Positions 14,895 to 23,385 of a stretch of 35,521 nt of DNA are shown in pieces (the stretch's first letter is position 1; each line of letters opens with the position of its first letter). The stretch is from an uncultured Prevotellaceae bacterium (GTDB taxonomy: Bacteria; Bacteroidota; Bacteroidia; Bacteroidales; Bacteroidaceae). The stretch spans positions 1-35,521 of the forward strand of contig CACZMV010000025.1 of NCBI GenBank assembly GCA_902782305.1, written 5' to 3'. The translations under genes and the position numbers were made by a program. Under the pieces are notes generated by a model. That model was not told the origin of the DNA. It searched no databases and was given only the letters and a program-made list of their open reading frames with translations.

Positions 14895-15647
14895 ATGAGG
14901 TTTATTTCATGGAACGTTAACGGGCTTCGAGCCTGTGAAGGAAAAGGATTCAGCGACATCTTCAAGGAGATGGACGCTGATTTCTTTTGTCTGCAAGAAA
15001 CCAAGATGCAGGCTGGGCAACTGGACCTGAAGTTTGAAGGCTACGAGTCCTTCTGGAACTATGCCGACAAGAAAGGCTATTCGGGAACGGCCATCTTTAC
15101 CCGTCATCAACCACTCAGCGTAAGCTACGGCATTGGTATCGACGAGCACGATCACGAAGGGCGCGTCATCACACTGGAGATGGCCGACTTCTATCTCGTC
15201 ACTTGCTACACGCCTAACTCACAAGACGGACTGAAGCGCCTGGACTATCGCATGAAGTGGGAGGATGACTTCCGCCAGTATCTTCTTTCGCTGGACAAGA
15301 AGAAGCCCGTCATCCTGTGTGGCGACTTAAACGTGGCCCACGAGGAAATAGACCTGAAGAATCCCAAGACCAATCGCATGAATGCTGGTTTCACGGATCA
15401 GGAGCGCGAGAAGTTCACCTTATTATTAAATAATGGCTTCATCGATACCTTCCGCACGCTCTATCCTGAGCAGGTAACCTATTCGTGGTGGTCCTACCGT
15501 TTCCAGGCTCGTCAGAAGAATGCAGGCTGGCGCATCGACTACTTCGTTACCTCTGAGCGCCTGCGCAGTCAAATAGCTGATGCTAAGATACATACAGAAA
15601 TACTGGGCAGCGACCACTGTCCTGTAGAATTAATAATCAACAACTAA
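14895..15647 (+). CDS. xth: Exodeoxyribonuclease III (AP endonuclease)
   Basis: A base-excision-repair enzyme that cuts at abasic sites and removes 3' blocks. Active-site motifs of the EEP fold: WNVNGLRA with Asn7, LQETKMQ with Glu35, CGDLNVAH with Asp144 and Asn146, and SDHCPVEL with Asp240 and His241. Length 250 aa is normal for the Xth/ExoA family. It is probably co-transcribed with ribH, and the lipoprotein gene follows after 13 bp. Confidence 0.95.
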   Translation: MRFISWNVNGLRACEGKGFSDIFKEMDADFFCLQETKMQAGQLDLKFEGYESFWNYADKKGYSGTAIFTRHQPLSVSYGIGIDEHDHEGRVITLEMADFYLVTCYTPNSQDGLKRLDYRMKWEDDFRQYLLSLDKKKPVILCGDLNVAHEEIDLKNPKTNRMNAGFTDQEREKFTLLLNNGFIDTFRTLYPEQVTYSWWSYRFQARQKNAGWRIDYFVTSERLRSQIADAKIHTEILGSDHCPVELIINN

Positions 15648-15660
15648 AAAATCAAATGTT

Positions 15661-16275
15661 ATGAAAAAAATCATTTTTGCTGTGTTGGCTATGGTAGCCA
15701 TTGGTTTTAGCGCATGTGGTAACAAGACTCAGCAGGCTGAGGCTATTGACACTGCTGCTGTGTTAGACTCTATCGCTTCTGAGGCTGCTCAGGAAGACAT
15801 CAATGCTATCAGCGCACTCTTTGAGTCGGGCGATGTTGCTAAGTTGCAGGAAGCTTTGGCTACTGTGAAGGAGAAGATTGCTTCACTGATCAAGGAGAAC
15901 CCCGAACTTGCCAAGGAGTATGTGATTAAGGTGCAGGACTTCTTGAAAGAGAATGCTGACAAGGTGAAGGCTCTTGCTGGCGATAGCGAGGCTGCTGTTG
16001 CTGCCGTTGCTGCTGTTACCGAGGTAGACCCTGAGGCTGTTGCCAAAGGTCTGCTGGAGCAGGTTGGCGATGCTGCCACTGAGGTGAAGGACGCTGCTGT
16101 TGATGCTGCTAACCAACAGGTTGAAGACGCCAAGAACGCTGCCAACCAGAAGGTTGAGGAGACCAAGGCTGCTGCTGAGAAGCAAATAGAAGACCAGAAG
16201 AATGCTGCTAAGCAGAAGACTGGCGAAGCCATCGACAATGCTGCTAACAAGACTAAGAAGGCGCTCGGCCTTTAA
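15661..16275 (+). CDS. Ala-rich helical lipoprotein
   Basis: A 204-residue lipoprotein with a signal at about 1-18 and lipobox Cys19 (GFSACGNK). The mature part is almost entirely Ala, Glu, Lys, Asp and Gln. The region from about 140 to 195 shows roughly 11-residue amphipathic repeats (NQQVEDAKNAANQKVEETKA), as in apolipoprotein- or LEA-like proteins. A role in the envelope, such as spacing or stress protection, is inferred; no family is firmly recognised. Heavy use of GCT and AAG codons suggests strong expression. A clear terminator follows at 16312-16350. Confidence 0.75.
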   Translation: MKKIIFAVLAMVAIGFSACGNKTQQAEAIDTAAVLDSIASEAAQEDINAISALFESGDVAKLQEALATVKEKIASLIKENPELAKEYVIKVQDFLKENADKVKALAGDSEAAVAAVAAVTEVDPEAVAKGLLEQVGDAATEVKDAAVDAANQQVEDAKNAANQKVEETKAAAEKQIEDQKNAAKQKTGEAIDNAANKTKKALGL

Positions 16276-16311
16276 AAGTGAATAGTGAATAAGTTTTTTG
16301 CTGAATAAAAC

Positions 16312-16350
16312 AGCCAGTTCGTTGAATGAATTTCGCGAGCTGGCTTTTTT
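16312..16350 (+). terminator. Rho-independent terminator
   Basis: Stem AGCCAGTTCG/CGAGCTGGCT (one G-U pair) followed by TTTTTT. It closes the TPR-ribH-xth-lipoprotein unit. Confidence 0.85.
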
Positions 16351-16354
16351 CATC

Positions 16355-16362
16355 TATCTTTG
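16355..16362 (+). promoter_or_regulatory. -7 element before the beta-helix lipoprotein gene
   Basis: TATCTTTG lies directly after the terminator T-run and 29 bp before the ATG. No exact upstream TTTG is seen. Confidence 0.6.
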
Positions 16363-16391
16363 CTGCATAAAAACCAAACAGCGATAGAATT

Positions 16392-18191
16392 ATGAAGAAA
16401 ACAGCAATGAAGATGATGACGCTCGCAGCATTCTTGGTAGTGCTGACAGCTTGTTCTACGGATAGTCCGTACGACGATTACACCAATTATTACAATCCTG
16501 GCACCCAGGGAGGTATCCCCGGTGGCGGTACATCCAGTGGCGAGGGCTCGGCTACGGCAGGCTCTGGCGAACTGCTGAGCTATCAGGTAGCCATCGACAA
16601 GTCGACTGCTGAACCCACCAGCACCGTTGCAGCCTTCTATCCTGAGGCTGCTGACGATGTCAGCACACAGACCTTCTCCAAGCAGGTAACCATCGATATG
16701 GCCAACCCCGTGGCAAAGACGGAGAATGGTGTGGAGATTACCATCAGTGGCGACAGCATCATTGCCAATCACGGCAAGAATGAAGGCATCTGCTATGTCG
16801 TCAGCGGCACTACCAGTAATGGTATGCTGTATATTGATGGCAAGACCAACTTCATGCTGAACCTGAATGGTGCCAATATCACCTGTACCAAGGGTACTGC
16901 CATCGACATTCAAAGCAAGATGGCTGCCTATCTCGTGCTGACGGGCAGCAACAAGTTGACCGATGGCACCACAGAGGACCATAAGAGTGCGCTCTACAGC
17001 AAGGGCAAGCTCCTCATCAGCGGTACTGGTTCGCTCGACATCAACGCCACCTATAACAATGGTATCCACAGCAAGAGCTATGTGCTTGTTGAGAAAGGTG
17101 TGAATCTTTACGTGAAAGCTGCCAATCATGGCATCAAGGGAACCAATGCCATCATCAACGGAGGCATCATCAACGTGGAGACTGCTGGCAATGGTGCCAA
17201 GGGCATCAACTGCGACAACGACGTCACCATCAATGGCGGGCGCACCACCATTCTCTGTACGGGTAATGGCGAGTGGGACACCGAAGACCTCGAGACCAAG
17301 GCTCCTGCCTGCATTGCCTGCGACTCTATCATGACCATCAAGGGTGGCGAAATCTACGCGATGGCTACAGGCAGTGGTGGCAAGGGTTTGAAAGCCGACT
17401 GGGAAGCCTACATCAGCGGAGGCAAGATGCGCATCATCACCACGGGTGGACTCTATTATAGCAACGGTTCTACCGAGAACCATAACTATACAGGTAATAC
17501 GGATAATCTGGACGACAACTACACCTCATCGCCCAAAGGTATAAAGATTGGTACAAAGAACGTACATGGTGTGCTGCAGATTTCAGGTGGCGACATCATG
17601 GTACGCACCACGGGTAACAATGCAGAAGGCATCGAGAGCAAGGGAACCCTCGAAATGACAGACGGTACTGTGATGATTTCAGCCCACGACGACGGCATCA
17701 ATTCGAGTGGCGACCTGACTCTCAGTGGTGGAACGCTGGTAACTGTAGGCACCAACAACGATGGTATTGACGCCAATGGTAACATGTATCTCAAGGGTGG
17801 CACACTCATCGCCATGGGTGCCGGTGGTGCCGAGGCTGGCATCGACATCAACGAGCAGAAGAAGCTCTACATCTCTGGCACCAAGATCTTCGGCATCGGA
17901 GGTCGTGTGGATGGTTCGCTGGGCTCTACCACACAGGGCATCGTCACCCTCACGGGTTCTGTCAGCGCCAATGCTACGGTCACCATCTCCAATGGTTCTT
18001 CCACACTGGCTTCGTTCGCCATGCCTCCCTACTCTTACAACAACGGCACCATTCTCATCAGTGCTCCAGGCATGCAGAGTGGCACCAGCTATACGCTCTC
18101 TTTGGGCTCAAGCACTCAGTCTGTAACGGCAACCAACACTATCAGCAGCATGGGTGGTGGATTCCCCGGTGGTGGTGGTCGTCCTTGGTAG
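16392..18191 (+). CDS. Cthe_2159-like carbohydrate-binding beta-helix lipoprotein
   Basis: A 599-residue surface lipoprotein: signal about 1-20, lipobox Cys21 (VVLTACST). A Gly/Ser-rich linker follows (PGTQGGIPGGG). The long central part has short repeating strands with GGx turns (INGGIINVETAGNGAKGINC, LTLSGGTLVTVGTNNDGIDA), a right-handed parallel beta-helix pattern. This fits the carbohydrate-binding domain family typified by Cthe_2159, which binds polysaccharides with calcium. The C-terminus is Gly-rich (MGGGFPGGGGRPW). It starts a unit with a LytS-type kinase and LytTR regulator, so it may be a surface sensor or target of that pair. Binding specificity is unknown. Confidence 0.8.
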   Translation: MKKTAMKMMTLAAFLVVLTACSTDSPYDDYTNYYNPGTQGGIPGGGTSSGEGSATAGSGELLSYQVAIDKSTAEPTSTVAAFYPEAADDVSTQTFSKQVTIDMANPVAKTENGVEITISGDSIIANHGKNEGICYVVSGTTSNGMLYIDGKTNFMLNLNGANITCTKGTAIDIQSKMAAYLVLTGSNKLTDGTTEDHKSALYSKGKLLISGTGSLDINATYNNGIHSKSYVLVEKGVNLYVKAANHGIKGTNAIINGGIINVETAGNGAKGINCDNDVTINGGRTTILCTGNGEWDTEDLETKAPACIACDSIMTIKGGEIYAMATGSGGKGLKADWEAYISGGKMRIITTGGLYYSNGSTENHNYTGNTDNLDDNYTSSPKGIKIGTKNVHGVLQISGGDIMVRTTGNNAEGIESKGTLEMTDGTVMISAHDDGINSSGDLTLSGGTLVTVGTNNDGIDANGNMYLKGGTLIAMGAGGAEAGIDINEQKKLYISGTKIFGIGGRVDGSLGSTTQGIVTLTGSVSANATVTISNGSSTLASFAMPPYSYNNGTILISAPGMQSGTSYTLSLGSSTQSVTATNTISSMGGGFPGGGGRPW

Positions 18192-18208
18192 TTGGCAAGC
18201 GCATTCGC

Positions 18209-18235
18209 TAGTGAATAGTGAAAAGTGAAAGCAAT
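18209..18235 (+). repeat. Word repeats before the kinase gene
   Basis: GTGAATAGTGAAAAGTGAAA-type words sit between the lipoprotein stop and the kinase start, matching those at 3219 and 16274. Confidence 0.65.
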
Positions 18236-18259
18236 AAATGGAGGAAAAGTTCGTTTATT

Positions 18260-19480
18260 ATGTGGATGCAGAAACAGTCGAAATACGAAAATACGGCCTA
18301 CGTGGCGCTGTGGGGACTCCTCTTCGCAGCGCCACTGCTGAGCCTTTATGTGCGCACAGCCAGCGATAGCGAGCTGTCGTTCAATTGGCAGGAGGTGTTC
18401 ATCGTGTGGCGCCATATCGTCGTCTATCTGCTGGTTTTTCTGGTCCACAATTTCATACTGGCTCCCCTACTCATCCATCGCCACAAGCGCTGGCTCTATG
18501 GGTTGCTCACGCTCTGTCTGATAGGTCTGTTTTCCTTCTATCAGTGCCAGCAGCGCCCTGATGAGTTCCGTCGCGCACGCCGCATCCATCGCATGGAGAT
18601 GCGCAAGCAACACATGATGGAGCAGCATGGTGATGAACCCATGGAGATGCATGATGCTGGATTCATGGAGAATCACGAGGCAGGTCCCATGGACGATGGC
18701 TTCGACCACGAGCCCCCACCTCTTGATAAAAAGCCCGAGTTCCGTCCTCATCGCCCCAACCGTCCTCCCGTCTTCATGGGCGAACACGACATCATTTCCA
18801 TCGTCATCGCCATCCTCATGTGTGGCATGAATCTAGGTGTGAAATTTTATTTCAAAAATCGTGACGACCAGAAGAAACTGTTGCGCCTTCAGAAGGAGAA
18901 TCTCGAACAGCAACTGGAGTATCTGAAGTATCAGATCAACCCACATTTCTTCATGAACACGCTCAACAACATCCATGCCCTGGTGGACATCGATGCCGAG
19001 AAAGCCAAGTCTACCATCCTTGAACTTTCGAAGATGATGCGCTTCATTCTCTACGAGGGCGACAAGAAGGGCGTGCCCCTTACTCGCGAATTCGACTTTA
19101 TTCGAAACTACATTACGCTCATGCAGTTGCGTTTTACAGACAAAGTAAAAATACAAGTATCATTGCCTCAACAAGCGCCCGACCGCATGGTTCCTCCGCT
19201 GATGCTCATCACCTTCATCGAGAATGCTTTCAAGCATGGCATTTCCTATCAGCACCCCTCGTTCATCGAGATTAAGGCCCATGTCGAGGGCGACCAGCTC
19301 CACTTCTCTTGTCAGAACTCGAAGGCCGAAAAGTCGAACGAGGAGAAAGGTGGCGTGGGCTTAGTTAATGTCAAGCAACGTTTAAAATTACTTTACGACA
19401 ATAATTACACACTTCAGATACACGACTTCCCCGATATCTACAGTGTTCAACTCATCATACCCCTAAATAGCGAATTATAA
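18260..19480 (+). CDS. LytS-family sensor histidine kinase with Met/His-rich periplasmic loop
   Basis: A 406-residue inner-membrane kinase. Membrane segments lie at about 14-31, 52-72, 78-95 and 177-193. The third and fourth are separated by a loop at about 97-175 with nine Met and eight His residues (MEMRKQHMMEQH; EPMEMHDAGFMENHEAGPM), predicted periplasmic. A coiled coil (about 204-225) leads to the His_kinase motif INPHFFMNTLNN with phospho-acceptor His229, then the ATPase N-box FIENAFKHG and GGVGLVNVKQRL. The loop suggests metal sensing, which is inference. The ATG at 18260 is chosen; an upstream in-frame GTG at 18218 lies in word repeats. It pairs with the LytTR regulator 34 bp downstream. 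Confidence 0.9.
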   Translation: MWMQKQSKYENTAYVALWGLLFAAPLLSLYVRTASDSELSFNWQEVFIVWRHIVVYLLVFLVHNFILAPLLIHRHKRWLYGLLTLCLIGLFSFYQCQQRPDEFRRARRIHRMEMRKQHMMEQHGDEPMEMHDAGFMENHEAGPMDDGFDHEPPPLDKKPEFRPHRPNRPPVFMGEHDIISIVIAILMCGMNLGVKFYFKNRDDQKKLLRLQKENLEQQLEYLKYQINPHFFMNTLNNIHALVDIDAEKAKSTILELSKMMRFILYEGDKKGVPLTREFDFIRNYITLMQLRFTDKVKIQVSLPQQAPDRMVPPLMLITFIENAFKHGISYQHPSFIEIKAHVEGDQLHFSCQNSKAEKSNEEKGGVGLVNVKQRLKLLYDNNYTLQIHDFPDIYSVQLIIPLNSEL

Positions 19481-19514
19481 AATAAATTGTAAATAGTAAA
19501 TTGTCCAATTGTAA
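19481..19514 (+). repeat. Word repeats before the response-regulator gene
   Basis: Variants of AATTGTAAATAGTAAATTG fill the leader up to the ATG. Confidence 0.65.
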
Positions 19515-20252
19515 ATGATTAGATGTTTGGCCATTGACGACGAGCCCCTGGCGCTCCAGCAGATAGCAGCCTACATAGGCAAAGTACCGTTCCTCGAATT
19601 GGCAGCCCAATGCCAGAGTGCCCTCGAGGCCCATCAGTTTCTGCAGAATGACACAGTAGATGTCATCTTCTGCGACATCAACATGCCCGACCTCAACGGC
19701 ATGGACTTCATCAAGGCGCTGGTGGCTCCCCCACTCGTCGTCTTCACCACCGCCTATGCCGAATATGCCGTCGAAGGCTTCAAGGTCAATGCTGTCGACT
19801 ATCTGCTAAAGCCCTTCGGCCTGCAGGACTTCATGCGTGCTGCCAATCGCGTCCGCGAGCGCTTGGAAGGCACCACAGCCAGCGCCCCTGCGCCCAGTGC
19901 ACCTGTGGCCAGCGATTCCGACGCAGACACCATTTTCCTCAAGACCGACTATCGCATTGTCAAGGTAGCCATCAGCGACATCCGCTATGTCGAGGCCATG
20001 AGCGAATACCTCAAAGTGTGGATAGAGGGCGACACCAAGCCCATCATCACCCTGCTCTCCATGAAGAAGATGGAGGAGCGCCTGCCCCAGAATTTCATGC
20101 GCATCCACCGTTCCTACATCATCAACCTCACCAAGATTCAGGAGGTCAACAAAAATCGTGTCATCATGGACCGCGACACCTATCTGCCCATCGGCGATAT
20201 GTACAAGGAAACGTTCCAAAATTACCTCGACACGAAATTTCTTGGCAAATAA
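19515..20252 (+). CDS. LytTR-family response regulator
   Basis: A 245-residue DNA-binding regulator. The receiver domain (1-118) has the acidic pair Asp9/Glu10, phospho-acceptor Asp54 (CDINMPDLNG), Thr79 and Lys99. An Ala/Pro-rich linker (121-132) leads to the LytTR domain (about 138-240), with YRIVKVAISDIRYVEAMSEY and FMRIHRSYIINLTKI as the usual core. It would be phosphorylated by the upstream LytS kinase and bind direct-repeat sites. Its targets are not visible, but the lipoprotein gene heading the unit is a candidate. The aldA promoter begins directly after its stop codon. Confidence 0.94.
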   Translation: MIRCLAIDDEPLALQQIAAYIGKVPFLELAAQCQSALEAHQFLQNDTVDVIFCDINMPDLNGMDFIKALVAPPLVVFTTAYAEYAVEGFKVNAVDYLLKPFGLQDFMRAANRVRERLEGTTASAPAPSAPVASDSDADTIFLKTDYRIVKVAISDIRYVEAMSEYLKVWIEGDTKPIITLLSMKKMEERLPQNFMRIHRSYIINLTKIQEVNKNRVIMDRDTYLPIGDMYKETFQNYLDTKFLGK

Positions 20253-20284
20253 TTTGCTTTTTTCAAGATAAAGCCTTACCTTTG
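20253..20284 (+). promoter_or_regulatory. aldA promoter
   Basis: TTTG (20253-20256), 20 nt, TACCTTTG (20277-20284), an exact consensus. The -33 box begins right after the regulator stop codon. The predicted leader is about 35 nt. Confidence 0.85.
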
Positions 20285-20327
20285 CCCCATGTAATTTTCA
20301 CTACTTAAACTACTAAACTATACACGT

Positions 20328-21767
20328 ATGAAAGATTTAAAGATGTACATTAACGGCCAGTTCTGCCAAGCATCGAACGGCCAGTGGATTGATGTGTTAA
20401 ACCCCTCAACGGAAGAAGTCATCTCCCGTCAGCCCAATGGCACCATCGAGGACGTAAACCGTGCTTTGGATGCAGCGCGTGCTGCCCAGAAGGCATGGGC
20501 CAAGACGCCCGCCATCGAGCGTGCTGCGTGGCTGAAGAAGTTGGCCAACGGCATCCGTGAGCGTCGCGAGGAGTTCATCGACATCATCATGCGCGAACAA
20601 GGAAAGACCCTTACCTGGGCCACCATCGAGGTCGATGTTACCGCTGAGTATTTCGACTACATGGCTTCCTTCGCACGCCACATCGAGGGCGAAATCATTC
20701 CCAGCGACCGTCCCAACGAGACCATCTTCCTCACCAAGAAGCCTATCGGTGTCGTTGCTGGCATTCTGCCCTGGAATTTCCCCTTCTTCCTCATCGCCCG
20801 CAAGGCCGGTGCTGCCCTCATTGCCGGCTGTACCATCGTCATCAAGCCCTCACAGCTCACCCCCGAGAACTGCACCGTCTTCGGCGAGGTTGTCGACAAG
20901 GTCGGCTTGCCCAAGGGTGTCATCAACATCGTAACCGGTAAGGGCTCCGTCATCGGCAACGAGATGGCTGGCTCGCCCAAGATCGACATTGTCAGCGTTA
21001 CGGGTTCCGTAGGTGCTGGCGAAAGCATCATGGCAGCAGCCTCTAAGAACATCACCAAAGTCAGCCTCGAGCTGGGTGGTAAGGCTCCCGCCATCGTCTG
21101 CAAGGATGCCGATTTGGAGAAGGCAGCCCAGTGGATTGTCGACTCTCGTATCGGCAACAACGGTCAGATCTGCAACAATGCCGAGCGCGTCTATGTTCAG
21201 AAGGATGTCAAGGCCGAGTTCACCAAGATTCTCGTCGAAAAGATGTCTAAGGTCCGTGTGGGCGACGTTTGCCAAGACCACACCGTCGACATGGGTCCGT
21301 TGGTAGAGCAGCGTGCCCTCGAGAGCGTTACCGAGAAGGTAGAGCGCGCCATCAAGCAAGGCGCTACATTGCTCTGCGGTGGTCATCGCATTGGCACTAA
21401 GGGCTACTTCTACGCTCCCACCGTTCTCGACAACTGCCGTCAGGACATGGACATCATCCATGAGGAGACCTTCGGTCCTGTTATCCCGCTGGTTGAGTAC
21501 GACACCATCGACCAAGCCATCCAGTGGGCCAACGACTGCGAATACGGTCTGGCTTCCAGTGTCTTCACCAAAGACCTCGACACCGCTACCCGCGTGGCCC
21601 GCGAACTCGAGTTTGGCGAGACCTACATTAACCGCGAACACTTCGAGGCCATGCAAGGCTTCCACGCAGGTGTTAAGAAGAGCGGCATCGGTGGTGCAGA
21701 CGGCAAGCACGGCATCGAGGAATACCTCGTTACCCATGTCACATACCTCGACACTCACTATGAGTAA
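20328..21767 (+). CDS. aldA: Aldehyde dehydrogenase, lactaldehyde/glycolaldehyde type
   Basis: Oxidises L-lactaldehyde to L-lactate with NAD, a step in fucose and rhamnose breakdown, and also takes glycolaldehyde. The protein aligns along its full length with E. coli AldA, with identical length (479 aa). Key residues: Asn150 in ILPWNFPFFLIARK, Lys173, Glu248 in LELGGKAPAIV and catalytic Cys282 in NNGQICNNAERVYVQ. The C-terminal NREHFEAMQGFHAG and KSGIGGADGKHG are typical of AldA. It is a single-gene unit with its own promoter, and no fucose or rhamnose genes are in view. Cytosolic. Confidence 0.93.
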   Translation: MKDLKMYINGQFCQASNGQWIDVLNPSTEEVISRQPNGTIEDVNRALDAARAAQKAWAKTPAIERAAWLKKLANGIRERREEFIDIIMREQGKTLTWATIEVDVTAEYFDYMASFARHIEGEIIPSDRPNETIFLTKKPIGVVAGILPWNFPFFLIARKAGAALIAGCTIVIKPSQLTPENCTVFGEVVDKVGLPKGVINIVTGKGSVIGNEMAGSPKIDIVSVTGSVGAGESIMAAASKNITKVSLELGGKAPAIVCKDADLEKAAQWIVDSRIGNNGQICNNAERVYVQKDVKAEFTKILVEKMSKVRVGDVCQDHTVDMGPLVEQRALESVTEKVERAIKQGATLLCGGHRIGTKGYFYAPTVLDNCRQDMDIIHEETFGPVIPLVEYDTIDQAIQWANDCEYGLASSVFTKDLDTATRVARELEFGETYINREHFEAMQGFHAGVKKSGIGGADGKHGIEEYLVTHVTYLDTHYE

Positions 21768-21773
21768 TAAGTG

Positions 21774-21899
21774 GCGGTTATTCTGAAATAACCCATCCTT
21801 ATTCCATAATAACCCGGCATTATTCAAAAATACTTCCGGAGTATTTTGAAATAGTCCGAAAGAAAATAAAATTTGTCCGGAAGAAATTTAGAAGCGATA
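21774..21899. repeat. Degenerate 21-bp tandem array after aldA
   Basis: Six consecutive units of 21 bp begin at 21774, 21795, 21816, 21837, 21858 and 21879. The loose consensus is four variable bases, TTATTC, two variable bases, AAATA, then four bases often ending CC. Several units fold as hairpins, for example GGTTATT/AATAACC (21776-21793) and AAAATACT/AGTATTTT. No coding function is seen. Confidence 0.7.
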
Positions 21900-21904
21900 A
21901 AGAG

Positions 21905-21942
21905 TAAAAAAAGCAGGGAGCACCTCACGGTGGTCCCTGCTT
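21905..21942 (-). terminator. glmM terminator
   Basis: Stem AGCAGGGA/TCCCTGCT extended by CACC/GGTG; on the minus strand it is followed by a T-run (TTTTTTTACTC). It may also stop aldA transcription from the other side. Confidence 0.8.
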
Positions 21943-21975
21943 CATTCAGGTAAAAAGATTGTATCTAACAATGAA

Positions 21976-23370
21976 TTATTTCTGCATATCGTAGACTACC
22001 TGCATGAGGCGCTTGCCAATCTCGTCGGCAGACTCCATAGTGGCAGCCTCGCTATAGACGCGGATGATGGGCTCAGTATTGGACTTGCGCAGGTGTACCC
22101 AACGGTCGGGGAAGTCGATCTTAACACCGTCGATGTCGTTGACCTGTGCGGTGGGGTCCTGAGCGAACATTTCCTTCACCTTGACCAAGATGGCATCTAC
22201 ATCGGTTTCAGGGGTGAGGTCGATGCGGTTCTTGGCAATCTGATAGTCAGGGAACTGCTTGCGAAGCTCGCTGACCTTGCAGCCCTTCTTGGCCAGAGCG
22301 GTGAGGAAGAGGGCGATGCCTACAAGGGCGTCGCGTCCGTAATGACTCTCGGGATAGATGACTCCACCATTGCCCTCGCCACCAATCACGGCATTGACTT
22401 CCTTCATCTTCGTGGTTACGTTGACCTCGCCAACGGCTGCTGCGGTGTAGACGCCGCCATGCTTCTGAGTAACGTCGCGCAGGGCACGTGTGGAAGAGAG
22501 GTTACTAACGGTATTGCCTGGGGTCTGGGACAACACATAGTCGGCCACGCTGACCAGTGTGTACTCCTCGCCAAACATACGGCCATCCTCGCAGATGAAA
22601 GCCAAGCGGTCTACATCGGGGTCGACCACGATACCGAGGTCGTAGTGACCAGACTTCATCTCGTTCATGATGCCCTGCAGGTTCTTCTCCAGAGGCTCAG
22701 GATTATGGGCGAAGTCGCCATTGGCTTCCTGGTTGAGGAACTTGAAGCCTACGCCCAGGCGTTCGAGCAGCTTGGGCAGGATGATGCCTCCCACGCTGTT
22801 GATGCTGTCGACACAAACGGTGAAACGGGCCTGACGAACGACATCGGCATCGACCAGAGCAAGGTCCATGACGCTGTCGATGTGACGCTGGTCGAAGCTA
22901 TGGTCCTCCATATATTTGCCCAGAGAGTCGATATCGGCATACTGGAAATCCTCGCGCTCAGCGATGGCCAACACCTCGGCACCATCGGCAGCGGTAAGGA
23001 ACTCGCCCTCGTTGTTCAGGAGCTTCAGTGCATTCCACTGACGGGGGTTGTGTGAAGCGGTGATGATGATACCGCCATCGGCTCCGCTCATGCGGACAGC
23101 CAGCTCGGTGGTTGGCGTGGTAGCCAGTCCTATGTTTACTACATCATAGCCCATACCCATGAGGGTGCCACAAACTACGTTCTTCACCATCTCGCCAGAG
23201 ATGCGGGCATCGCGACCAACGATAATCTTGTTGGATGTGCCCTTGCCACTGCGACGGATGAAGGTGGCATAAGCTGTGGTGAACTTAACAATGTCCAATG
23301 GGTTGAGGGTATCGCCCGTAGGTCCGCCAATGGTACCGCGGATACCCGAAATTGATTTAATAAGTGTCAT
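21976..23370 (-). CDS. glmM: Phosphoglucosamine mutase / phosphohexomutase
   Basis: Interconverts glucosamine 6- and 1-phosphate for UDP-GlcNAc and peptidoglycan. The phosphoserine loop is TASHNP with Ser106. The metal-binding loop DPDVDR sits mid-protein, the sugar-binding GEGNGG follows, and the phosphate-binding RKSNTEPIIRVYSEA is near the C-terminus. Length 464 aa fits the alpha-D-phosphohexomutase family. GlmM is preferred over a phosphomannomutase because this is the usual Bacteroidota annotation, but substrate cannot be proved by sequence. It is likely co-transcribed with the DUF4827 gene 15 bp upstream. A strong terminator follows. Confidence 0.85.
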   Translation of the reverse strand: MTLIKSISGIRGTIGGPTGDTLNPLDIVKFTTAYATFIRRSGKGTSNKIIVGRDARISGEMVKNVVCGTLMGMGYDVVNIGLATTPTTELAVRMSGADGGIIITASHNPRQWNALKLLNNEGEFLTAADGAEVLAIAEREDFQYADIDSLGKYMEDHSFDQRHIDSVMDLALVDADVVRQARFTVCVDSINSVGGIILPKLLERLGVGFKFLNQEANGDFAHNPEPLEKNLQGIMNEMKSGHYDLGIVVDPDVDRLAFICEDGRMFGEEYTLVSVADYVLSQTPGNTVSNLSSTRALRDVTQKHGGVYTAAAVGEVNVTTKMKEVNAVIGGEGNGGVIYPESHYGRDALVGIALFLTALAKKGCKVSELRKQFPDYQIAKNRIDLTPETDVDAILVKVKEMFAQDPTAQVNDIDGVKIDFPDRWVHLRKSNTEPIIRVYSEAATMESADEIGKRLMQVVYDMQK

Positions 23371-23385
23371 ACTAAAAAAAGTGTG

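Noticed and set aside
18218-18260. GTG start for the LytS kinase
   Set aside because: It lies inside word repeats and would add residues unlike the family; the ATG at 18260 fits better.
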